Assembly: GCA_038373865.1 (NCBI GenBank)
Contig: JAXGGA010001692.1
Span: forward strand, 79,593-143,592
DNA from: Uloborus plumipes
Taxonomy: Eukaryota > Arthropoda > Arachnida > Araneae > Uloboridae
DNA length: 64,000 nucleotides
Direction of reading: 5' to 3'
Shown piece after piece: positions 57,668-64,000 of the stretch. Numbering within the stretch: position 1 is the stretch's first letter; each line of letters begins with the position of its first letter. A model generated the notes under the pieces. The model searched no databases, was not told the origin of the DNA, and was given only the letters and a program-made list of their open reading frames with translations. The translations under genes and the position numbers were made by a program.

Positions 57668-57985
57668 AATCCTTTATACAAAACTTGAGACTCGTTATTT
57701 AAAGGATGTAGAAGTGGGGACCAGCCCCTCCCCTCCCCCGGGGCCACCTTCCTTCGAAAACTAATGTTTTTACGTATAACTGGGTGATTTTTTGGATTCC
57801 GATTAGGCGATAAGATGCTACTTGAGTTCAAATAAGAAACAGCGAAAAAAGTTTCATCTATGAACAGTTTTAGAAGAATATTAGGATCTAATGCAGGAAC
57901 CTCATTTAAAATAAATTTGGTAAGTTACCATTCAATCTGGCGAAGCTAGCGCTATTTTATCCAAAATGAAAATCCATTCCATTTT
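57668..57985. other. No gene recognised
   Basis: Flank of the hAT insertion with a C-rich block near 57723-57745; nothing else seen. Confidence 0.4.
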
Positions 57986-57989
57986 CAAA

Positions 57990-58530
57990 AATCGAGACAT
58001 TTCTTGTGATAGTTCTATTGTTGTAGCAGCACAACAATTTTGGCCAATATCGGCCCAACATTGGCCAAAAATGGTATGTATTGGCGTAAATCGGACGTTT
58101 ATACCCGACTTTGGCCAATGTTGGGCAGTATTGCTGACCGATGCTATTAATTAGAGGGACTTAATTTTGAAGGGAATTTTGTATTTTAACACGAACTTAT
58201 AAGCTAGCAGAGACATATGAAAGCATTTAAAGTGCATTTTTTAATGGTACAGAAATGGATTTAATTATATTTCTGCCGACATTGGCCGCTTTTGGCCAAA
58301 GCAGATCAGTATTGGCAACCTGATATTCCGTAGAAGTAGTAATACTTAACAGATCATTTCCTTGAGTTACATTTTGCTTTTAAATGCGAAAACAGAAGGG
58401 ATCAAAACTCATTTTTTAATATTATAAGCAATTATAATTCACGATAGAGAAATAAATTACGCACCCTTTTGCCGGCATTCAGCCGATCTCTGCCAATGAT
58501 AAACGGCCGATCCTGCCCATTATCGGTATA
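57990..58530. repeat. Interspersed repeat rich in GGCCAA/TTGGCC words
   Basis: Words such as TTGGCCAATATCGGCCC, ACATTGGCC, TTGGCCAATGTTGGG and ATTGGCCGCTTTTGGCC occur at least eight times in both orientations. The right side carries CGGCCGATC and TATCGG. This looks like subterminal repeats of a DNA element, but clear ends were not found. Open frames here are incidental. Confidence 0.45.
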
Positions 58531-59205
58531 TCAGTTTCGATGAAATCTGGCAACGATTCGTTTCCTGTTGTTTTCCCGTCCACGTTTGAATCGTGTTATT
58601 TGTTGATGCAATATTATTTTAATTTTTCTTTTATGAGTGTAAAATAAATTTTTTATGTGGTTTAATCGAAAGATTGCTCTTCGTTTGGCTCGTTTTTTAC
58701 ATGCGTACAGCTTATTTCTGAAGAAATCCTGTGCAGATGTGTTCCTCAAGAAAAATGCGATTGATAACTGCTAAGGTAAGTAAAGTCCAAATTAACGTTC
58801 ATGATTTTGATGCAAATGTTTTGACTAATTCCCTTTGTAGTGAATTTTTTTCGAATTAATTTGAGAGAAAGCTGAATTTGCAAAATGTTGAAAATTAATG
58901 TGTTCACATGTAGCTTTAATGAGTTTCATTCCCTGTTGCAAACTAAATTTAAAATTCAACAGTGACATCTTTAAACAAACAAAAACACAGTAGCTAATAC
59001 ATGTGTATATGTATTTTTGCAATCTGAAATAAAAATTTAGAATTGTGATCTAATAAGAAGACAAAAGTTTGATTTTTAAAGTTTCCTAATCCTAATAGCT
59101 ATTGCATTTATCAGGACAACATATTTAACTAAGCCCACTAAAACTAAATATTGTTGAACTTAGTATTTGAGCATTCCCAGTATCTTAAACATCTGAGTCA
59201 AGATA
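58531..59205. other. No gene recognised
   Basis: AT-rich sequence without supported features. Confidence 0.4.
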
Positions 59206-59207
59206 TA

Positions 59208-60135
59208 TGGGTGATTCTCTGTAAACTGGTAATTGGCTGTCCGGACCAAGTGTTTTGAAAATAATAAAGTGTAATAAAGTAATTATCGCTCTTAATACAA
59301 GTAAAGCATTAATACTTTGTGGCCCAATTGTATTTGGAGTGATAACAATTTAATATTTTTTTCTAGAAATTATCTAAGCGCCAAAAACACAGTCCCCTGG
59401 CTGTCCCAATCCCATAGTCTAGCTGTTCAGAAAACCTATTAACACGACATAAATTTGGCAATTAATATCTAAAACTAGAATAATGAAGCTATATTTTTCT
59501 CATGAAATAAGGTATAATTACGTATTTCTAAAACTTAAAATTGTCATGTAAATTCTATCCGGAGTTTTTTCAAACAGTCCCCTGCAACAAATTCAAAGCT
59601 GTAACACGAAAAATCTATAACTTTTGCAAATTCTTTTTGGCATGAAGTTTAAAGTAATCAGTGTGAATTTGCCGAAATCGCCAAGAACAGTGTTAAAACG
59701 CTACTTTGCTTAGTTTGAGAGCCACATTTGTGATGAAAATATTCATCAGAATCGTTGCGAAAACAGTCCTTTGGGAAGTGATTTTATTAATGTCAATCTA
59801 TTTAATTATAAAACATATTAGTTATTATGTCCTCGATTTGTGCCTAAATTTATAGGTAGTCTCGTAACTGATTATGTTGCAATAGTTTTGCAGATATTAC
59901 GCAACAAAGAGCAAAAACACAGTCACCTGGCAAAGTCCCCTGCCTAGTTATACTAGGCAGGGGACTTAACCCCTATCATGATTTATCAGAAAAACAAACT
60001 TCAATTGGCCCTCTTTCAAACCAAAGTAATAGATTCATTTTCTGAGCAATAGTATTGTAATTATACGAACATTTCAAAAAACCGTGCCTGGACAGATTTC
60101 ATGTGAAAAATGACGAGTTTACAGAGAATCGCCCT
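59208..60135. mobile_element. TA-flanked element with TGGGTGATTCTCTGTAAACT termini
   Basis: The left end TGGGTGATTCTCTGTAAACT (59208) is inverted as AGTTTACAGAGAATCGCCC... at 60135 with one or two differences, and TA flanks both. The word CAGTCCCCTGG or close variants occurs about five times inside. A perfect hairpin CCCCTGCCTAGTTATACTAGGCAGGGG-type palindrome lies at 59938-59964 (arms of 12 bp or more). Non-coding. Confidence 0.78.
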
Positions 60136-60137
60136 TA

Positions 60138-60527
60138 TAATTATTAGGTTGAGTGTTGCTTTCTCTCGGATTGCGCATTATTTATTTTTACTATTTGAGC
60201 AATAAAGCAAATATGTCTTACTTCATTTTCATAATCGCAATACTATTCAAATTTTACAAAAAATGGGACTGTAGCAGAAACCCTTTAAAGGGCATGCCTT
60301 ACCTCTTCACACCCCTGACCCAACACTGTAAAATTAGCTTAGAATTCTGCTCTAAATCAACGCATGCAGCTTGATCACAAGTTGACACCGATTCATACTC
60401 TCATACGTCCAGGGTTGTATTTAAGGGGTTCATTTTTAAGGTTCAAACCCCTCTGAAATGATTCAAAACTATTCCAAAGAATGTTGTCATTATATTCATT
60501 TTTGCTAAAAAATTATTCATTTAACTA
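60138..60527. other. No gene recognised
   Basis: Open frame 60153-60374 has no recognisable domain and AT-rich composition; not called. Confidence 0.4.
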
Positions 60528-60700
60528 CAGTCGATACTCGATAGCTCAAAGTCCCAATGGACTGTGCAACGGCTTCGAGTTAGTGGTAGTTCAAGTTTTA
60601 CGAAGTTCTCACAACATTCTCAGGAGTTTAGGGCCCAGTGAAAACCTCGAGATAAAGAAATATTAGAGTTATAAGGCTTCGAGTTCTCGAGACCCCACTG
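60528..60700. mobile_element. Short pogo/Tigger-like MITE
   Basis: CAGTCGATACTCGATAGCTC at 60528 after TA, and GAGTTCTCGAGACCCCACTG ending at 60700, are imperfect inverted ends. They carry the CTCGA(T/G) words typical of Tigger/pogo termini. The right flank is CA, not TA. Confidence 0.5.
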
Positions 60701-61657
60701 CATTATTATTGTTTTTTTTTTTTTTTTTTCAAATTCCTTTGAAAAACGCAATTAATATTGAACAGTTGTACATACTCTTGTTCTTTATTTGCAGCATTTA
60801 TTTTTTGTCTCTTTTGCTTGCATCATTTATTACAATGTAATTTTCCTATAATTTTGAGTTCCTGACACTAATAAAACATCAAAGTTCTTTGAATTTGAGA
60901 GTATTTAATGTATTTCATAAGTATCAAAAAGATATGAATTTAAGAAATATTACTTTGAATGAGCACATATGCGTGCATGCAGCTATTCTTCTGAGATTGT
61001 AAAATGACAAATTATCTTTGTTTTTCATTTAATAGTTTTATTATCCTTAACAAACTCCTGGTCCTTATCTGCATGCATCATACTCATAGAATGGATTTGG
61101 AAACAGTTTAGCAAAACAAAGGATTACTTGCAACTGTAAAGGCCAACTTTGCAAATGCAATTTTATTTTTTAAAAAAATATTGAAGTTTTAGCATATATA
61201 TGTTGAAATATTTGGCTATATTTAGTGCAAAAAAATAATTTGATACATAATTTTGTGCTCGTACTTATTTTGAATCTTATTTTCCAGTAAGTAGCCTTTT
61301 TAATGCATTAAAATTTAAGCAAGTAATTTTTAAATGAAGTTAAAGTTTGTAAATAAACATTTAGAATTATTACTAGCATAAATATCAATTCAATGAGTTA
61401 AAATATTATTTTTGTTCCCATCTTCAATCAGGTTTGAAATTATGTAATGAACTTTTTTTTAAATCCCGACAAAACTAGGAAAATGGTTGTACTTGTGTAT
61501 CTGTGCAAAGTGTAGTTTTTTAGCTGATGAAATAATTTTTATAGTTATTTTTCTGTGCAAAAGGAGACCTGTCTAGAGTAATCTTAGCTTGGTCTTAACT
61601 TTGTGAGACTTTAATTACATGCAATATTATGAAAACCACAAAAATTATCACTTTTTG
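60701..61657. other. No gene recognised
   Basis: T19 tract near 60712-60730, otherwise AT-rich sequence without supported features. Confidence 0.4.
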
Positions 61658-62395
61658 TAGTGGTGCACCGAGTACTTGGAGAATAATCTGTACTCAGCCA
61701 ATTTACAGACTACTCATCAGTACTCTGCCAAATTTTGATCAGATATTTGGGTCAGTGCCGAGTAGTTGTAAAAATGTGATATTTTTCATGATAACGAATA
61801 TTTTGAGAAATTTACAATTGCTTTATTCACAAAATACAGAAATAAAATCAGGGCATGGTAAAAGTATTGCCTATGGTAAACATGCCTGCATGGTTTCAGT
61901 AGCTATTGCCTATGTCCTTTCTATGTTGCAAATTCATGAATGTGCATTTGTGTGTAACTATCTTTTCCATGTCACATATTAGTGTGTTAAATTCACCTTT
62001 GGCCAGGAACAGTTCAATGTGATCCCTAAGTAGACAGATAAGACACTTTTAAACCATACCTATTCCAATTTATTTTTAATCAAAGATTGCAAATTGTTTA
62101 AACCATCATTTTGCAGATTCAAGTTTTTGGTACAGTGAAAACAATACATAGGAATAATTAAGTCATTTATATAATCCTAAGAAAAAGGTTGTGACTATTT
62201 TGAGCCAAGCAATACTTAGGAAAAAATTGAAAATAAAAAATGCTAGGAAAATATTTCGATAGTCAAAGTCATTGCATTTTAAACTGCGGTATAACAAGTG
62301 TCATACCGGGTACTCGTTAACTTGGCACATAGCCGAGTAATGAAGGGCAGAGTACTTGGTACTCGGCTACTTGGTTAAGTGCTACTGGGTACCCT
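61658..62395. mobile_element. hAT-like MITE with GAGTACTTGG subterminal repeats
   Basis: TAGTGGTGCACCGAGTACTT at 61658 and AAGTGCTACTGGGTACCCTA ending at 62395 are imperfect inverted ends. CCGAGTA/TACTCGG words repeat near both ends. No clean 8-bp duplication. The open frame 61629-61982 overlaps it and is not taken as a gene. Confidence 0.5.
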
Positions 62396-62401
62396 AGTAG
62401 C

Positions 62402-62530
62402 ACATAACGTACGGCGATATCGCAGAAATTTCAATTACTATGTCGCCGCGTCAACGCGTCGCGATATAGTGCGATGCCTAATCCGACAGCGCGAGCTATA
62501 TCGCGGCGATAACGCTCGCGACGTTATGGC
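62402..62530. repeat. CpG-dense palindromic block
   Basis: About 130 bp with extreme CpG density in an AT-rich setting. CATAACGTACGGCGATATCG near the left is mirrored by GCGATAACGCTCGCGACGTTAT on the right, and GCGATATCGC, CGCGTCAACGCG and CTATATCGCGG words fill the middle. Probably a tiny MITE, or a local palindromic amplification. The overlapping open frame is incidental. Confidence 0.5.
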
Positions 62531-63133
62531 GATAACGGAAGCGTCATTCTCGCGTCAACGTTTAACCCATTATTTGTCACTGCTACTGCTATTTACGTCA
62601 TTTATGTTATCTTAACCAAAAAAAAAAAAAGACTTTTTTTTCATTCCGCATTTTTTTTTTTTTTTGATTTAGCTTGTGAAACGAAAAGAAAAAGTCACAA
62701 TTTTTGGTGATGATACATATTTGACGTAAAGCCAGCGAAAAAGAGGGCTAAAGCTAATTTGAGCATAAAAAGTAAATTAAATGTTCTTTTCCATTTTGGG
62801 AAAGTAATGCGCATAAAAAAAAATATTGTGAATTAAAATTGTAAAGCGTTCGTTTGCATTGGAATATTCCAAACTCGTGTTCAAAATTCATGTTTATTTT
62901 CTTGATATACGCATTAAATACATCTGTAGACGTCTGGTGAAAGGCATCAAGACACAGAGATCAGATAAGTGAAATTAAAGTGACTGTTTTGTATTGCTAG
63001 ATTGTCATTTAAAGGGGTTTTTTTATGAAAAGTAGTTTCTAAAAAGTTAAGTGTGTACTAGGGATTTTTCATCAGTGGTAAACTGGCGCACCAGCCTTAG
63101 TTTTTCACCAGCTTAAACAATAGATAATATATA
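62531..63133. other. No gene recognised
   Basis: A-rich and T-rich tracts at about 62619-62665; no supported feature. Confidence 0.4.
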
Positions 63134-64000
63134 CAGTCAAACCTCGATATCTCGAATTCGAAAGGAGCAGTGAAAAATTTCGAGCTATCAAAAATTCAAG
63201 TTGTCGAAATTCCTTGATTAGTGGGCGAAGGAAGGGGGTACTGCGAGTGTATGTGAAAAAATAGTGCATGTATCTTTGAAAGTTTAAATTAAACACTTAC
63301 TTTTTTTTGTAATAAAGAAATGACAAAAACAGCGTTGAATACAAATCTTTTTCACGTTCAACTACAATCTCTAAATGAGAAAGTATTCTAAAAGTATCTT
63401 TCGTCATACCTGAACGAGATTCAATAAATCTTCGTCACAAATTAGTAGCGGATTAAGCTTCTTTGCTTTTTCGTAAGTTTTGCAGATCTCTTCTTCATCC
63501 TCTTTAGAAACTAGATCGCAGCGGTAATTTGAGACAGAATTTCGTGTTCTTTCCCCCTCCCTGCTCACACACTGCAACTTCTTCATCAACTTTTAGAAAG
63601 TCTTAAAATTCCATTTCATTGAAATTTATCAGTTAAGAAAGCCGTCCCCTATCTCTCTTTAACATAATCCTTTCAATTTCATCATTTATGTCACATACGG
63701 TGGCATGCTCATCATTCCTCACGAACACAGCTTTCTTAAAGGAATTCTAATCGATAAGGAAGTGACATCTGAATTGGTTGCCCATAAAATAGAATGGAAA
63801 CAAAACATGCACGGTTACACACATTTTGGGACAAGGAAAGATAAAATGGAATCCGAGTGAAAATAAAGTATTTCGAGTTATCGAGGGTTTAAAACTAGAA
63901 ATTTCGACGTAACAAGGTAATTTTAGCATTGACAATGTAGGATGCATGAAGGGAAAGAAAAATTCTTCGAGATATCGAAAAATTCGAGTTATCAAGGTTC
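63134..64000. mobile_element. Tigger/pogo-like element, left end (runs out of the window)
   Basis: CAGTCAAACCTCGATATCTC at 63134, directly after TA, is the canonical Tigger/pogo terminus. Several further TTCGAG(C/A)TATC and CGAGTTATCGAGG words follow to the window end. A minus-strand frame at 63404-63589 ends DEDLLNLVQV and has an acidic KEDEEE stretch. It could be the tail of a pogo-type transposase, but I cannot confirm this. The right end lies beyond 64000. Confidence 0.6.

Noticed and set aside
62379..62615. 78-codon frame over the CpG-rich block as a small gene
   Set aside because: Arg-rich text follows from GCG/CGC palindromes; it begins inside a hAT-like end and has no homologue I recognise.

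Overview
The window is non-coding-rich, AT-rich eukaryotic nuclear DNA. It has spliced exons with GT/AG borders, kilobase-scale introns, dense nested DNA transposons, a non-LTR retrotransposon, a Helitron and a tRNA-derived SINE. The one host gene I can support belongs to the animal ADAMTS9/ADAMTS20/GON-1 family. The mix of hAT, Tc1/mariner, Helitron and RNase H-bearing LINE elements with large introns suggests an arthropod, perhaps a chelicerate such as a spider. The species is inference; the animal assignment is firm.

Host gene. Three + strand exons (17442-17566, 25114-25310, 29352-29450) join in matching phase. They encode the C-terminal 139 residues of a GON domain and finish at a natural stop codon. 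The introns are 7.5 kb and 4.0 kb and are filled with transposons. I found no earlier exon in the first 17.4 kb, so that stretch is either a very long upstream intron or intergenic DNA. A strong splice donor three bases after the stop codon suggests an intron in the 3' UTR.

Layout. 1-5.7 kb: hAT end, Helitron end, a complete Tc1/mariner-type element, a hAT-type element holding a second mariner-type element, and a fold-back repeat. 6.1-7.1 and 9.95-10.3 kb: two GC-rich, non-repetitive islands that may be regulatory. 7.99-9.84 kb: two related MITEs, one swollen by a 59-bp minisatellite. 10.75-14.95 kb: hAT-like termini enclosing several smaller elements. 17.4-29.5 kb: the ADAMTS exons; the first intron holds a hAT element with a 2.6-kb fold-back element inside it, a TTAA MITE and a mariner-type element. 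28-36.4 kb: MITEs, a hAT remnant split by a Tc1 element, and a TGGGTCATTCT-type element. 38 kb: SINE and Tc1 debris. 40.0-45.3 kb: a full-length LINE on the minus strand with target-site duplication, intact ORF1, and ORF2 broken only at one homopolymer. 45.6-48.4 kb: a 2.8-kb palindromic element. 48.76-52.74 and 53.30-57.66 kb: two hAT-type elements with perfect 8-bp duplications, each carrying nested insertions, including a 1.6-kb Helitron with both ends. 58-64 kb: further MITEs and the left end of a Tigger/pogo-like element.

The genes do not form a pathway. The biology here is a developmental protease gene whose introns and flanks have been repeatedly colonised by DNA transposons. Most short open frames are by-chance or transposon-derived and are not annotated. 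No new defence or metabolic system is apparent; the most unusual structures are the giant fold-back elements, the minisatellite-bearing MITE and the CpG-rich palindrome block near 62.4 kb.
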